Shown here one piece after another: positions 20,001 to 31,178 of a DNA stretch of 64,000 bases. Below the pieces are notes generated by a model, which saw only the letters and a list, made by a program, of their open reading frames with translations, made no database searches and was not told the origin of the DNA. Each line of letters opens with the position of its first letter. Position 1 is the first letter of the stretch. This DNA comes from Leptospira yanagawae serovar Saopaulo str. Sao Paulo = ATCC 700523 (GTDB lineage Bacteria > Spirochaetota > Leptospiria > Leptospirales > Leptospiraceae): NCBI RefSeq assembly GCF_000332475.2, contig NZ_AOGX02000035.1:62001-126000 (forward strand), given 5' to 3'. The position numbers and the translations under genes are program-made.

Positions 20001-20551
20001 CAGAAACACTATCCAAACCCGGTGAAATGTTTGGTGACATGTTCCAAGTTGCCACACTTGAGAATGTTGTGCAGTGGGGGCAAAGTTTTTCATTGTGGCC
20101 TTATCCTTTTGCCACTGCCTGTTGTGGGATTGAATACATGAGCACTGCTTGTGCTGATTATGACATTGCAAGGTTTGGTGCCGAAAGACCTTCTTTTTCT
20201 CCACGCCAAGCAGATATGATTTTAGTACTCGGAACCATTACGTATAAAATGGCTCCCGTATTACGCCAGATATACGACCAATTGGCAGAACCAAAATTTG
20301 TGATTTCTGTGGGAGCTTGTGCCTCCTCTGGTGGAATGTTTCACACCTATGGTGTGTTACAAGGTGTTGATCGGATTTTACCTGTGGATGTGTATGTCCC
20401 CGGTTGCCCACCAAGACCAGAAGCGATCCTTGATGCCCTTGTGAAGTTACAAAAAAAAGTCCAAACCCAAGGGTTGGAAGCTCGCCGCCAAGAAGTCATG
20501 AAAAAGATCCAAGAGATCAATGAACGTAACAAACCTCTCGTAGTGGCATGA
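19991..20551 (+). CDS. nuoB: NADH-quinone oxidoreductase subunit B
   Basis: Peripheral-arm subunit holding the terminal [4Fe-4S] cluster N2, next to the quinone site. 186 residues. The N2 ligands are visible: adjacent C44-C45 in [12 protein letters not shown]110 in VGACASSGG and C139 in [10 protein letters not shown]. Overlaps nuoA by 10 bases and nuoC by 4 (ATGA). The C-terminal tail (about residues 150-186) is charged and somewhat extended. Confidence 0.97.
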   Translation: MGLTETLSKPGEMFGDMFQVATLENVVQWGQSFSLWPYPFATACCGIEYMSTACADYDIARFGAERPSFSPRQADMILVLGTITYKMAPVLRQIYDQLAEPKFVISVGACASSGGMFHTYGVLQGVDRILPVDVYVPGCPPRPEAILDALVKLQKKVQTQGLEARRQEVMKKIQEINERNKPLVVA

Positions 20552-21063
20552 AAGAAACGATTACCGAATTCCTTCAGTCTCGATTTTCCGATTGTTTACT
20601 CCCGCAAAGGGACATAAACACAAATCTACTCTTTTTTAGCATCCGAAAGGAGAAACTACCAACCGTTGTACGTGCGTTAAAGGATGAGTTTGATTTTAGT
20701 TTTTTAAATGACCTAACCTCTGTTGATTGGCTCGGGAAACGAGAGCCTAGGTTCGAAGTTTTGTATCTATTGCGTTCCCCGAAACATGGACATTTCCGAG
20801 TGCAACTTCGGGTTCCAGTCGGGGAAGGGGAATCCGTTCCGAGCCTTTCAGGCATTTTCCCTGCTGCCAATTGGCCCGAACGAGAAGTATTTGATCTTAT
20901 GGGGATCCCATTTTCTGACCATCCGAGAATGGAACGACTCATCATGCCTGATAACTTTGTAGGTCACCCTCTCCGAAAAGACTACCCACTCGAAGGCCCA
21001 GGCCAAGATTACCTCATCGAAGACCTACTGACCATTCACGTGAAAGAGGATATTACCGAGTAA
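20548..21063 (+). CDS. nuoC: NADH-quinone oxidoreductase subunit C
   Basis: 171 residues, the 30-kDa-type peripheral subunit. The signature region is [19 protein letters not shown] followed by [21 protein letters not shown], which fits well. NuoC and NuoD are separate genes here, unlike the fused form in E. coli. Start set by the 4-base overlap with nuoB. Confidence 0.96.
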   Translation: MKETITEFLQSRFSDCLLPQRDINTNLLFFSIRKEKLPTVVRALKDEFDFSFLNDLTSVDWLGKREPRFEVLYLLRSPKHGHFRVQLRVPVGEGESVPSLSGIFPAANWPEREVFDLMGIPFSDHPRMERLIMPDNFVGHPLRKDYPLEGPGQDYLIEDLLTIHVKEDITE

Positions 21064-21079
21064 CCGGTTAACAATCATT

Positions 21080-22300
21080 ATGGTAATGTACGAAAAAACA
21101 GCCGAACATTTCGGCCAAAAATTCAAAGACCTCCCAGAAGGCCATTTACTTGTCAACTTAGGGCCAAGCCACCCTGCCACTCATGGAATTTTACAAAACG
21201 TAATCCAAATTGATGGGGAACGTGTGGTGGATACCGAGTCTGTGATTGGGTATGTGCACCGTTGTTTTGAAAAGTTAGGTGAGAGGTACGACTACAACCA
21301 GTTTTTGGTTTGTACCGACCGGATGAACTATGTATCCACTCCCCTGAATAACATTGGATGGATCCTTACCGTTGAAAAAATGATGCAAATCCAAGTTCCG
21401 GATCGTGTCACCTATGTGCGTATGATTATTTCCGAACTGTCTCGGATCATGGACCATATCATTTGTAACGGAATTATGGGTGTGGATCTTGGGGCTTTTT
21501 CTGGTCTCTTGCATTTATTCCACCACCGTGAAAACATTTACCAAATTTTAGAAAAACTCACTGGGGCACGGCTCACCACAACATTTTGCCGTGTGGGGGG
21601 AATGGAACGTGATATTTATCCAGAGTTCCAATCCGAAATCAAACTCATTTTAAAAGGCCTAAAACCAGCGTTAGACGAATTTGAAGAACTTCTCATCCGT
21701 AACAAAATCTTCAATGAAAGGACAAAGGGCATCGGTGGGATTTCCGCTGACCGTGCCATTGCTTATGGATTTTCGGGTCCCAATTTGCGGGCAGCAGGTG
21801 TCCCTTGGGATGTGAGAAAAGATGACCCGTATATGTTCTATGATAAGGTAAACTTTGACATCCCTGTGGGAGAAGACGGATCAGCTCTTGACCGAACTCT
21901 TGTGCGAATGGAAGAGATGCGCCAGTCCATGCGGATCATCGAACAACTGATTGATGGGATTCCAGAAGGTCCATACCATGCAGATGTTCCTCATGCCTTC
22001 CTTCCACCAAAAGACCGTGTCTACAACAATATGGAAGAACTCATTTACCATTTTAAAATCATCATGCATGGTGTGAAAGTGCCTCCCGGTGAATACTACC
22101 ATGCCACAGAAGCTGCCAACGGCGAACTTGGATTTTATGTGGTTTCAGAGGGGGATAAATCACCTTGGAGAATACACGTGAGACGGCCTTGTTTTTGGTA
22201 CTACCAAGCTTTCCCAGAGATGGTGAAAGGTGGGTTACTCGCTGATACCATTGCTACCATGTCATCACTCAATGTCATTGCAGGGGAGCTTGATTGTTAA
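21080..22300 (+). CDS. nuoD: NADH-quinone oxidoreductase subunit D
   Basis: 406 residues, the 49-kDa subunit lining the quinone cavity with NuoB. Diagnostic blocks: [13 protein letters not shown] with the quinone-site His, [12 protein letters not shown], and [13 protein letters not shown] at the very C-terminus, as in other NuoD. An ATG two codons in (21086) is an alternative start. The stop overlaps the nuoE ATG (TAATG). Confidence 0.97.
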   Translation: MVMYEKTAEHFGQKFKDLPEGHLLVNLGPSHPATHGILQNVIQIDGERVVDTESVIGYVHRCFEKLGERYDYNQFLVCTDRMNYVSTPLNNIGWILTVEKMMQIQVPDRVTYVRMIISELSRIMDHIICNGIMGVDLGAFSGLLHLFHHRENIYQILEKLTGARLTTTFCRVGGMERDIYPEFQSEIKLILKGLKPALDEFEELLIRNKIFNERTKGIGGISADRAIAYGFSGPNLRAAGVPWDVRKDDPYMFYDKVNFDIPVGEDGSALDRTLVRMEEMRQSMRIIEQLIDGIPEGPYHADVPHAFLPPKDRVYNNMEELIYHFKIIMHGVKVPPGEYYHATEAANGELGFYVVSEGDKSPWRIHVRRPCFWYYQAFPEMVKGGLLADTIATMSSLNVIAGELDC

Positions 22301-22788
22301 TGGCGTATCAATTTTCACAAGAATCAGAAAAAAGATTCCAAAGACTTATCCCACAATTCCCAAGTAAACGTTCCCTTATCCTTCCTTGTTTGTTTTTATT
22401 ACAAGCTGACAAAGGTTTTGTGGATACAGAAGGGATGCAGTACATCGCCGATCGGATTGGTGAACCTGTATCCCTTGCTCATGTACACGGTGTGGCAACG
22501 TTTTATACCATGTACAACAAAAAACCAGTTGGGAAATTCCACATCCAAATTTGTGCGAATATTTCTTGTTACTTGGCTGGCTCCGATTCCATTACGGAAC
22601 ATGTTTGTTCCAAATTAGGTATTGAAAAAGGAGAAACCACAAAAGACAAAAAGTACACAGTGGATGAAGTGCAATGTCTTGGCGCTTGTGGTTTTGGTCC
22701 TGTGGCACAAATCAACGACAAATACTATGAAAATTTAACTCCAGAATCCATCGCAAAGATTCTTTCTGAATTGGAAAAAGAAGGATAA
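22300..22788 (+). CDS. nuoE: NADH-quinone oxidoreductase subunit E
   Basis: 162-residue thioredoxin-like subunit that carries [2Fe-2S] cluster N1a. All four ligands are present: C85-x4-C90 in CANISC, and C126-x3-C130 in CLGACGFGP. The ATG at 22300 shares a base with the nuoD stop, preferred over an in-frame TTG two codons upstream. With NuoF it forms the NADH dehydrogenase module. Confidence 0.96.
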   Translation: MAYQFSQESEKRFQRLIPQFPSKRSLILPCLFLLQADKGFVDTEGMQYIADRIGEPVSLAHVHGVATFYTMYNKKPVGKFHIQICANISCYLAGSDSITEHVCSKLGIEKGETTKDKKYTVDEVQCLGACGFGPVAQINDKYYENLTPESIAKILSELEKEG

Positions 22789-22789
22789 C

Positions 22790-24061
22790 ATGGGACTTAA
22801 AACTTTACTCACAACGCATATCAATGCAACTGATTCACACACCTTGAAACACTACCAATCTGTGGGTGGATATGAGAGTTTAAAAAAAGCACTCTCGGAA
22901 ATGACCGCCGAACAAATTGTAAACGATGTGAAAAACTCTGGACTTCGAGGACGAGGGGGAGCTGGGTTTCCAACGGGGAACAAATGGGGATTCATACCCA
23001 AAACCGACAAACCAAAGTACTTAATTTGTAATGGGGACGAAGGGGAACCAGGTACATTCAAAGACCGGATGCTCATCGAACGTTTCCCTCACATGCTCAT
23101 CGAAGGGATGGCGATTGCAGCAAAAGCCATTGATTCTCACCAAGGGTATATCTACATCCGAGGCGAATTCCACAAAGGGATTCGGATTGTGGAAACAGCA
23201 GTGGAAGAAGCTTACAAAGCAGGACTTCTTGGCAAAAATATTTTGGGCCTTGGGTATGATTTTGATTTAGCTGTGTATTCGGGTGCAGGTGCCTATATCT
23301 GTGGGGAAGAGTCGGCTCTTATCAATTCCCTCGAAGGCCGGAGGGGCCACCCACGATTGAAACCTCCTTTTCCTGCAGTTTCAGGACTTTATGCTTGCCC
23401 AACTGTTGTGAACAATGTCGAAACATTTTGTAACGTCCCACATATCATCCGTATGACGGGAGAAGAATACAAAAAAATTGGAACAGAAAAATCTCCTGGC
23501 ACAAGGCTCTTTGCTGTGAGTGGGCACGTAAAAAAACCAGGGATTTATGAAGTGGAAATGGGAACTCCGATGAAGGAACTCATTTTCGAGATCTGTGGTG
23601 GAATCAAAAACGATAAGTCATTAAAAGCAGTGATCCCGGGGGGAAGTTCGTCTCCGATCCTTACATCTGAGGAAGCCATGACCGCAACAATGGATTATGA
23701 ATCCATTGCTTCCCTCAAATCCATGTTAGGTTCGGGAGCCGTGATCATCCTATCAGAAGAAGCAGACCTTGTGGAAACCACATATAGATTGGCAGAATTT
23801 TATTCACATGAATCTTGTGGGCAGTGTACTCCTTGTCGCGAAGGAACACATTGGGTCAAAGACCTCCTTCATAAAATCAAAAAGGGAGAAGGAACAGAAA
23901 AAGATGTAGAACTCATCTTTTCCCTCTCTAGGAATATGGAAGGTGGCACCACCATTTGTCCGTTAGCGGATGCATGTGTGATGGCAGTTCGGCCAACCAT
24001 GACGAAATTTAAGGAAGAGTTTTCTCTTCGATTGAAAAAGGAAGTGAGTGTTTCTCACTAA
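22790..24061 (+). CDS. nuoF: NADH-quinone oxidoreductase subunit F
   Basis: 423 residues, binds NADH and FMN and carries cluster N3. Visible motifs: [16 protein letters not shown] and [14 protein letters not shown] for nucleotide and [21 protein letters not shown], and the N3 ligands [10 protein letters not shown] with a later Cys in [10 protein letters not shown]. In most genomes nuoG follows; here nuoH follows after 15 bases, so the next clusters of the electron chain are not encoded in the operon. Confidence 0.97.
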   Translation: MGLKTLLTTHINATDSHTLKHYQSVGGYESLKKALSEMTAEQIVNDVKNSGLRGRGGAGFPTGNKWGFIPKTDKPKYLICNGDEGEPGTFKDRMLIERFPHMLIEGMAIAAKAIDSHQGYIYIRGEFHKGIRIVETAVEEAYKAGLLGKNILGLGYDFDLAVYSGAGAYICGEESALINSLEGRRGHPRLKPPFPAVSGLYACPTVVNNVETFCNVPHIIRMTGEEYKKIGTEKSPGTRLFAVSGHVKKPGIYEVEMGTPMKELIFEICGGIKNDKSLKAVIPGGSSSPILTSEEAMTATMDYESIASLKSMLGSGAVIILSEEADLVETTYRLAEFYSHESCGQCTPCREGTHWVKDLLHKIKKGEGTEKDVELIFSLSRNMEGGTTICPLADACVMAVRPTMTKFKEEFSLRLKKEVSVSH

Positions 24062-24076
24062 AGGTCACCAAAACAT

Positions 24077-25147
24077 ATGGACTGGGCTTTAATTCTTGCT
24101 TGGGGGATCAAAATCCTCTCATTATTTTTTGTAATCCTTACGGGTGTGGCATATTACACTCTCGCAGAACGGAAGTTTGCTGGATTTATCCAAGATAGAC
24201 CCGGCCCAAACCGAGCTGGTCCTTTTGGAATTTTCCAACCATTGGCTGATGGGATAAAGTTTATCGCCAAGGAAGAAATTTTCCCTAAAAATGTTTCGAA
24301 AGGGATGTATCTCCTTGCACCAACGATCTCCATGACATGTGCGATTATGGCTTGGGCTGTGATTCCATTTGGTGGAACACTTCCTGCGCCAGAGTGGCTT
24401 ACGACACTCACTGGTGTTGCTACCATCGACTTACAAATTGCAAACCCAGACTCTGGGGTATTGTATATGCTTGCGATTTCTTCTCTTTCCGTTTATGGAA
24501 TCATGATTGCTGGTTGGTCAAGTAACAACAAATATTCGTTACTCGGTGGTGTTCGTTCCACAGCACAGATGATCAGTTATGAACTTCCGATGGGGCTTTC
24601 GATTGTTGCCATTGTGATTATGACTGGTTCATTAAAACTCACTGACATCAGTGACTCTCAAAAAGAAATGTGGAATATCCTTTCACCTCCAGGTTTTGTT
24701 GCTTTTTTTATTTATGTAACGGCGATGTTTGCAGAAACCAACCGCTTACCTTTTGATTTGGCGGAAGCTGAATCGGAACTTGTGGTTGGGTTTCATACGG
24801 AGTATGGAGCGTTTAAATTTGCTCTTTTCTTTTTGGCAGAATACATGAATATGATCACGATGTCCTGCCTTACCACCTTACTATTTTTTGGTGGTTATAA
24901 TGTTCCCTTCCAAATTGGGGCTGGTTCGGAATACCAAGCATTTATTGGTCTCGGGTTTTTTATCGTAAAAGTTTTATTTTTTGCCTTTTTGTTCATTTGG
25001 GTTCGTTGGACTCTTCCTCGGTTTCGTTATGACCAGTTAATGAAACTCGGTTGGAAAAAAATGATCCCGTGGGGGCTTTTTGTTGTGATGTTTGCATCCA
25101 TTTACACAGTGTATTGGAAAGAAGGATGGATGAAATTATTTATATGA
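24077..25147 (+). CDS. nuoH: NADH-quinone oxidoreductase subunit H
   Basis: 356 residues with about eight transmembrane helices, connecting the peripheral arm to the membrane arm. Blocks [31 protein letters not shown] and the acidic [24 protein letters not shown] loop are characteristic. The stop overlaps the nuoJ ATG by four bases (ATGA). nuoI, normally between nuoH and nuoJ, is absent. Confidence 0.97.
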   Translation: MDWALILAWGIKILSLFFVILTGVAYYTLAERKFAGFIQDRPGPNRAGPFGIFQPLADGIKFIAKEEIFPKNVSKGMYLLAPTISMTCAIMAWAVIPFGGTLPAPEWLTTLTGVATIDLQIANPDSGVLYMLAISSLSVYGIMIAGWSSNNKYSLLGGVRSTAQMISYELPMGLSIVAIVIMTGSLKLTDISDSQKEMWNILSPPGFVAFFIYVTAMFAETNRLPFDLAEAESELVVGFHTEYGAFKFALFFLAEYMNMITMSCLTTLLFFGGYNVPFQIGAGSEYQAFIGLGFFIVKVLFFAFLFIWVRWTLPRFRYDQLMKLGWKKMIPWGLFVVMFASIYTVYWKEGWMKLFI

Positions 25148-25743
25148 ATTTAGAAACCTCACCATCACTTTTACTCTTTGTATTTTTTGGCACAGTGACT
25201 GTGATCACAGCTCTTAGTGTGATTTTCCAAAAAAATCCTGTGGTATCAGCAGTTTCCCTAGTGTTTACTTTTTTTTCCCTCGCAGGGATTTATGGGATCA
25301 TGGGTGCCTTGTTTATTGCCACCATGCAGGTGTTAGTGTATGCAGGTGCCATTATGGTGCTTGTTGTTTTTGTTCTCATGTTACTTTCCCAAAGAGCAGA
25401 AACCATGTCGCGTTACCGCAATCACCCAATTCGATTGGTGTTACTCTCTGTTTTTGTGCTTGGATTTTTTTTCCTGTTATATTCGGCACTCACTACAGGT
25501 GTTCCCCATACGGAACAAATGGGAAAAGGTTATGAGAATACCGAGTATTCTTTTCCCATACAAGGAACATCCACAGTGAATGCGAAAGGAAACGTTGCCA
25601 CTGTAGGGGCATCCACGTATTTGGATTACCTTTTGCCTTTTGAGATGATATCGATTTTACTCCTCGTGGCAGTCCTTGGGGCAGTGATCCTTGCCAAAAA
25701 GAAACTCACGGAAGTGGACCAAACAAAGGATACCGTTTTATGA
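25144..25743 (+). CDS. nuoJ: NADH-quinone oxidoreductase subunit J
   Basis: 199 residues, about five transmembrane helices, ND6-like. Helix 3 contains [19 protein letters not shown], the conserved pi-bulge segment of the subunit. A polar loop of about 45 residues follows helix 4. Start chosen at 25144 by the ATGA overlap with nuoH; the frame is open further upstream but only inside nuoH. Confidence 0.95.
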   Translation: MNLETSPSLLLFVFFGTVTVITALSVIFQKNPVVSAVSLVFTFFSLAGIYGIMGALFIATMQVLVYAGAIMVLVVFVLMLLSQRAETMSRYRNHPIRLVLLSVFVLGFFFLLYSALTTGVPHTEQMGKGYENTEYSFPIQGTSTVNAKGNVATVGASTYLDYLLPFEMISILLLVAVLGAVILAKKKLTEVDQTKDTVL

Positions 25744-26060
25744 ACCAAATCGTAGGTGGCATTCCCATAAACTATCTCTTAGGCCTTGCCGGAATTCTTT
25801 TTTCCATCGGGGTACTCGGTGTTCTCATCAGACGTAATATTGTGATTATTTTTATGTCTGTGGAACTCATCTTAAACTCCGTGAATTTAGTATTTGTTAC
25901 TTTTTCCAAAGCCTTATCCCACATCAATGGGGAAACCATTGTTTTTTTCGTGATGGCAATTGCTGCGGCAGAAGCTGCTGTGGGACTTGCCCTAGTGATC
26001 GCGATTTTTCGGCATAAAAAATCCACCAATGTGGATGAACTCCAATCGATGAGATGGTAA
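25740..26060 (+). CDS. nuoK: NADH-quinone oxidoreductase subunit K
   Basis: 106 residues with three transmembrane helices, ND4L-like. The two conserved membrane Glu are in [12 protein letters not shown] and [18 protein letters not shown] overlap with nuoJ and a 4-base gap to nuoL. Confidence 0.96.
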   Translation: MNQIVGGIPINYLLGLAGILFSIGVLGVLIRRNIVIIFMSVELILNSVNLVFVTFSKALSHINGETIVFFVMAIAAAEAAVGLALVIAIFRHKKSTNVDELQSMRW

Positions 26061-26064
26061 TCCT

Positions 26065-27993
26065 ATGTTAGATTTATTTCCAATTGTTGTCCTTCTCCCT
26101 CTCCTTGGTTTTTTGCATAACGGTCTATTAAAAGACAAGATCCCACATCGATTTGCAGGTGCCATCGGAACCTTGGCTGTGTTCATTCCATTCCTCATCA
26201 CCTTAGGTGCGTTCAATGAGTTTAATCCGATGGAACGAACTGCACCTCATTTGGTGCCAGTGTTTGATTGGATCGTGATCGGTAATTTTAAATCCTCATT
26301 TGGTTACCAAATTGACCAACTTTCTTTGTACATGACCCTTATCATCACAGGAATTGGATCCCTCATCCATTTGTATTCGATGGGGTATATGAAGGGAAAC
26401 AAAGGATACAATCGGTTTTTCGCTTATCTCAATCTTTTTATCTTTTGTATGTTAAACCTTGTCCTTAGTGACAATTTAGTGTTAACCTTTCTTGGATGGG
26501 AAGGAGTGGGGCTTGCTTCCTACTTACTCATTGGTTTTGATTATGAAAAACCATCTGCTGCTGAAGCAGGGATGAAAGCCTTCATCCTCAATCGAATTGG
26601 AGACGTAGGTTTTATTTTAGGAACTGGATTTCTGTTTTGGTTAGGTGGTAGTTTGCAATACCTAACCTTACAAACCAATTTGAATGGGCTTGGTATTTTC
26701 TCTGAGTATGCTAATCTGATTGCACTATTTTTTTTCATTGCTGCTATGGGAAAATCAGCACAAATCCCACTTTATGTTTGGTTGCCGGATGCGATGGCAG
26801 GTCCTACTCCTGTGTCGGCACTCATCCATGCAGCAACCATGGTAACAGCTGGAGTTTTTCTCATTGTCCGTCTCAATTTTGTATTTTACCTTGCTCCTGA
26901 TACTTCCTTTTTCATCGCTTGCATTGGAGCTTCAACGGCACTCTTTGCTGCGACAATTGGTCTTTTACAAAACGATATCAAAAAGATCTTAGCGTATTCC
27001 ACCGTATCCCAGCTAGGTTTTATGTTCCTTGCAATGGGAAGTATGAGTTATGTAGCAGGACTTTTCCATTTGATGACCCATGCTTTTTTTAAGGCATTAC
27101 TCTTCCTCGGTGCAGGTTCCGTGATCCATGCCCTCCACCATGAACAAAATATCAAACATATGGGAAAGTTATTTGGTAAAATCAAAGTCACATCGATCAC
27201 ATTTTTACTTGGGACTTTGGCCATTGCTGGTTTTTTTCCTTTCTCTGGATTTTTCTCAAAAGATTTGATTTTAGAAAAAACATACAGTTATGGTGCGTAT
27301 GGTTCTGTACTTTGGACGGTAGGAGTGGTTGCTGCTTTTTTCACTTCTTTTTATATGTTCCGTCTTGTGTTTGTTGTGTTTTTTGGAAAAGACAATACAG
27401 ACTCACACCACAAAATCCATGAATCCCCATGGACCATGACCTTCCCACTTGTGATCCTTGCGATTGGTGCTGGGTTTGTTGGATTGTTACAAACCCCACA
27501 TTTTTTCTTACATATTGATTCGTTAGAACGTTATTTTGCTCCTGTGTTACGAAGTGGTTTAGAGTTTGCTACTCAAAATGGGACTTTTGTCCAACATATG
27601 GAACTCACTCATGAAGTAGAGTTCTCCCTCGCAATGTTTTCTCTAGGTGTTGCCAGTATAGGTTTTGTTTCGGCATATTTGGTTTACCAAAAGAAACAAA
27701 GCCAGGTCCTCGAAGAACACACTGGCTTTCGAAAGATCCTCTTTCACAAATACTACATTGATGAACTTTATGATTTGTTTTTTGTAAAACCGTATGTGTT
27801 TGTATCGAAGTTGGTTGCTTATACCTTTGATACAAAAATTTTAGATCGTTTTTTCATTGGGATTGGTGGAAGTTTTGGTGTAATCGCAAATGGGCTACGA
27901 AGGTTACAGTCAGGGTTTATTGGAGATTATGCATTGTATGTAGTTCTTGGTACGTTTTGTATCTTGGTGTATTTGTTAACTAGGGGGGTGTAA
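26065..27993 (+). CDS. nuoL: NADH-quinone oxidoreductase subunit L
   Basis: 642 residues, antiporter-like proton-pumping subunit at the distal end of the membrane arm, with the long lateral helix at the C-terminus. FLGWEGVGLASYLLIGF, PLYVWLPDAMAGPTPVSALIHAATMVTAG (seen in two blocks) and LAYSTVSQLGFMFLAMG are diagnostic, with the pump Lys and Glu in place. Confidence 0.97.
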   Translation: MLDLFPIVVLLPLLGFLHNGLLKDKIPHRFAGAIGTLAVFIPFLITLGAFNEFNPMERTAPHLVPVFDWIVIGNFKSSFGYQIDQLSLYMTLIITGIGSLIHLYSMGYMKGNKGYNRFFAYLNLFIFCMLNLVLSDNLVLTFLGWEGVGLASYLLIGFDYEKPSAAEAGMKAFILNRIGDVGFILGTGFLFWLGGSLQYLTLQTNLNGLGIFSEYANLIALFFFIAAMGKSAQIPLYVWLPDAMAGPTPVSALIHAATMVTAGVFLIVRLNFVFYLAPDTSFFIACIGASTALFAATIGLLQNDIKKILAYSTVSQLGFMFLAMGSMSYVAGLFHLMTHAFFKALLFLGAGSVIHALHHEQNIKHMGKLFGKIKVTSITFLLGTLAIAGFFPFSGFFSKDLILEKTYSYGAYGSVLWTVGVVAAFFTSFYMFRLVFVVFFGKDNTDSHHKIHESPWTMTFPLVILAIGAGFVGLLQTPHFFLHIDSLERYFAPVLRSGLEFATQNGTFVQHMELTHEVEFSLAMFSLGVASIGFVSAYLVYQKKQSQVLEEHTGFRKILFHKYYIDELYDLFFVKPYVFVSKLVAYTFDTKILDRFFIGIGGSFGVIANGLRRLQSGFIGDYALYVVLGTFCILVYLLTRGV

Positions 27994-27994
27994 G

Positions 27995-29734
27995 GTGCCG
28001 GAACAAATTTTATCCATCATTATCTTTTTACCAATTGTTTCCTCACTTCTCATCGTCATCCAAAAACGAGTAGGGGCAGTGATTGTGATCTCCGCACTTT
28101 CTTCTGCCTTCACAACAATTTTATCTGTTGGACTCTTTTTCTTTTATGATACATCCAAAGCAGGGTTACAATTTGTCCATTGGATTCCCGATTGGATTCT
28201 CTCAGGAAAACTCAGTGTGGATTATCATGTGGGGCTTGATGGAGTATCCCTCCTTTTATTTGCCCTCACTGCGTTTATGTTCTTTTTGTCGAGTATAGCC
28301 TCTTGGTCCAATATTCCTAAAAAGATCAAAGAATTCCATATCTGTTTGCTTGTATTAGAAACAGCAGTCCTTGGAGTGTTTGCTTCGGGGAATCTCGTTT
28401 TGTTTTATGTATTTTGGGAACTGATGGTACTCCCAATGGTTCTGATGATAGGGATTTGGGGTGGTGAAGAAAGGACAAAAGCCGCACTCAAATACTTTTT
28501 GTTTTCCATGGCGGGCTCCTTATTCATGTTAGGTGGAATTTTGACTCTCTATTTTAAAACTGGGAAAACTTCCATTGAATCTTTGTCTACGGCAAGCCTT
28601 GTCATGTATTCTGAGCCATTACAATGGTTTTTGTTTTTTAGTTTTTTCCTAGCTTTTGCGATCAAAATTCCACTTTTCCCTTTCCACACTTGGATGCCAG
28701 ATGTCCATACCCAAGCACCTACAGTTGGTTCGGTGGATCTTGCGGGAGTTTTATTAAAAATTGGAGCTTACGGATTCATACGGTTTTGTATTCCATTTTT
28801 TCCCGAACAAAGTTTATTCTCTCAAACTGGTGTACAGATCCTTGCCGTTATCGGAATTGTATACGGGTCGATGGCAGCCCTTGTTCAAACCGATATCAAA
28901 AGAATCATTGCTTATAGTTCTTTGTCCCACCTTGGGTTTTGTATCCTTGGGATTTTTTCTTTTACGACAGAAGGTGTCGTGGGTGGAATGTTACAAATGG
29001 TGTCCCATGGGGTATCCACTGGTATGATCTTTCTTATGATAGGGATGATTTACGAAAGGGCACATACAAGAAACATATCAGAGTTTGGTGGTCTCGCAGG
29101 ACAGATGCCAATGTTTTCCACTTTTTTTCTCATCGCTGTTTTATCATCAATAGGACTACCTGGAACGAATGGATTTGTGGGTGAGTTTCTTATATTAATT
29201 GGTTCCATCAAATCGAATGTTTGGATTGGTGGGATCGCGGCAACAGGTGTTGTGCTTGGAGCTTTGTATTTGTTATGGTTTGTAAAACGATTTCTTTTTG
29301 GAGTGAGTAAAACCATACAAGCAAAACCTTACAAAGACTTAAGCTTTCGAGAAATTGGAATCTTAAGTCCACTTGTAATTTTTATCTTTTGGATTGGACT
29401 TTATCCAAAACCATTTTTAGAAATTTTAAATTCATCTTCCAATGTGTTTTTGAATGCAGCAACAACACAATCGATTGCGGAACGCAAACAAATCCAAAAA
29501 GATTTTTTGGGAACAGGCGAACAAAGGTTATATCCTGACTATCTTAGTTTGGGAAGAGAACCAAAGTCATATGAAGATAGACTTGGATCGTTTCAGTCAA
29601 AGTTTGCCCTACCTAATTTGGTTACTAGGAAGGAAACAATTCCGAAACCAGAAGACAATTTGGAGAACTTAGAAAACTCCATCGAATCTGATTTTGATTT
29701 GGAAGGAACTCCAAAAGAGAATAAAGGAAATTAA
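27995..29734 (+). CDS. nuoM: NADH-quinone oxidoreductase subunit M
   Basis: 579 residues, antiporter-like pumping subunit. VFWELMVLPMVLMIG holds the membrane Glu, FPFHTWMPDVHTQAPTVGSV and IAYSSLSHLGFCILG are family blocks. It is about 70 residues longer than usual: after the last helix (near residue 480) comes a hydrophilic, acidic tail (about 485-579) rich in Glu, Asn and Asp, probably facing one side of the membrane. GTG start two bases after nuoL. Confidence 0.96.
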   Translation: MPEQILSIIIFLPIVSSLLIVIQKRVGAVIVISALSSAFTTILSVGLFFFYDTSKAGLQFVHWIPDWILSGKLSVDYHVGLDGVSLLLFALTAFMFFLSSIASWSNIPKKIKEFHICLLVLETAVLGVFASGNLVLFYVFWELMVLPMVLMIGIWGGEERTKAALKYFLFSMAGSLFMLGGILTLYFKTGKTSIESLSTASLVMYSEPLQWFLFFSFFLAFAIKIPLFPFHTWMPDVHTQAPTVGSVDLAGVLLKIGAYGFIRFCIPFFPEQSLFSQTGVQILAVIGIVYGSMAALVQTDIKRIIAYSSLSHLGFCILGIFSFTTEGVVGGMLQMVSHGVSTGMIFLMIGMIYERAHTRNISEFGGLAGQMPMFSTFFLIAVLSSIGLPGTNGFVGEFLILIGSIKSNVWIGGIAATGVVLGALYLLWFVKRFLFGVSKTIQAKPYKDLSFREIGILSPLVIFIFWIGLYPKPFLEILNSSSNVFLNAATTQSIAERKQIQKDFLGTGEQRLYPDYLSLGREPKSYEDRLGSFQSKFALPNLVTRKETIPKPEDNLENLENSIESDFDLEGTPKENKGN

Positions 29735-29735
29735 C

Positions 29736-31178
29736 ATGTCATATACTCCCTCCTCAAATGACTTAATTGCAATCTCACCCATGCTGATTTTATGTGGGGT
29801 GGCTTTACTTTCTCTTGTGGTTCAGTTTTTGATTCCAAAACAAGAGGAAGGAAAACCTCTTTGGGTCCTATCCGTTCTCGGTATCCTTGGGGCGATGTAT
29901 GCCCTCTACCATACAACCAATTCACCTGGATATGGTAAATTTTTTGGTTCACAGGTATCAATTAGCCCACTGACTGTTTGGCTCAGTGCCATCTACCTCA
30001 TGGCAGGTCTTATCACTTTACTCATTGCACCTCCTTTTTTATCCCAACACAAAACCTTATTCCCTGAGTTTTTTCCCTTACTCTTGTTTTGTTTATCAGG
30101 TATGATGTTTTTAACATCAGGTTATGATTTGATCGTAATCTTTGTGGGATTGGAAATCCTCTCCTTGGCATTGTATGTGATGATCGGGATGGCACGCACT
30201 TCTGTATCTTCATTGGAAAGTGCCATGAAATATTTTTTACTGGGAACCTTTAGTTCTGGTTTTATGTTACTCGGAATTGCTTTTTTATACGGTGGTTCCG
30301 GCACAACGAACTTAGATGGGGCACTCAGAGGATTATTTTTAAAAGGATACGAAGCTAATTTTTCTAAACTTGGCCTTGGACTTTTCCTAGTAGGAGTTTC
30401 GTTTAAGGCGGCACTTGTTCCTTTTCATTCTTGGACACCAGATGTCTATGAAGGAGCACAAACACCGATCACTGGTTTTATGGCTAGTGCAGGGAAGGCT
30501 TCGGCGCTTGGACTTGTGATCATTTTATTCAATCATGTTCCAATGGGCGAAATTGGCAGTGTTTGGAAGATTTTGATGGGAAGTATCGCTCTTGTTTCCA
30601 TGACTTGGGGGAACATCGTTGCCTTAAAACAAGATAACCTAAAACGGATGTTAGCTTATTCATCGATTTCCCATGCGGGATATATTGTCGCTGGTATCAC
30701 TTGTGGGGCAGGGCTTGAAGCACTGTATTATTTGTTTTCGTATTCCCTACTCAATTTAGCAGCATTTGCCATTATTTCTTACTTAGAACAAGGGAAACAT
30801 GAGGTGACGGTAAATGGAATCTCTCACCTGAGCGGTGAACACCCGTTAACGGCACTTGCTCTCAGTATCGTCTTTTTATCCTTTGCAGGTTTTCCTCCAC
30901 TCATCGGATTTTGGACAAAACTTTTCCTTTTACAAAAAATTGCAGAGTCTGACCTGCTATTCAATCGTATCCTCCTCTTTGGGGCGGTGGCAAACTCTTG
31001 TGTTGCTTTCTATTATTATATGAAAATCACGATCCAATCCTATATGAAACAAGAAACGGGGGCAGTGGCGGGAGTTCGTGACATCCCCAGTATGCCAACC
31101 CTAGGGTTTCTCGTGTTTCTGCTCTGTGTGTTTTTTACGGCGGGATGGATTTTCTTCCAGCCGGGTGCCTTATTGTAA
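29736..31178 (+). CDS. nuoN: NADH-quinone oxidoreductase subunit N
   Basis: 480 residues, third antiporter-like subunit and last gene of the operon. IFVGLEILSLALYVMIGMAR holds the membrane Glu; PFHSWTPDVYEGAQTPITGFMASAGKAS and LAYSSISHAGYIVAG are the family signatures. ATG one base after the nuoM stop. The stop codon lies within a perfect 22-base palindrome. Confidence 0.97.
   Translation: MSYTPSSNDLIAISPMLILCGVALLSLVVQFLIPKQEEGKPLWVLSVLGILGAMYALYHTTNSPGYGKFFGSQVSISPLTVWLSAIYLMAGLITLLIAPPFLSQHKTLFPEFFPLLLFCLSGMMFLTSGYDLIVIFVGLEILSLALYVMIGMARTSVSSLESAMKYFLLGTFSSGFMLLGIAFLYGGSGTTNLDGALRGLFLKGYEANFSKLGLGLFLVGVSFKAALVPFHSWTPDVYEGAQTPITGFMASAGKASALGLVIILFNHVPMGEIGSVWKILMGSIALVSMTWGNIVALKQDNLKRMLAYSSISHAGYIVAGITCGAGLEALYYLFSYSLLNLAAFAIISYLEQGKHEVTVNGISHLSGEHPLTALALSIVFLSFAGFPPLIGFWTKLFLLQKIAESDLLFNRILLFGAVANSCVAFYYYMKITIQSYMKQETGAVAGVRDIPSMPTLGFLVFLLCVFFTAGWIFFQPGALL

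Noticed and set aside
25051..25143. Upstream extension of the nuoJ frame
   Set aside because: It lies within nuoH and does not resemble NuoJ; the ATGA overlap gives a better start.
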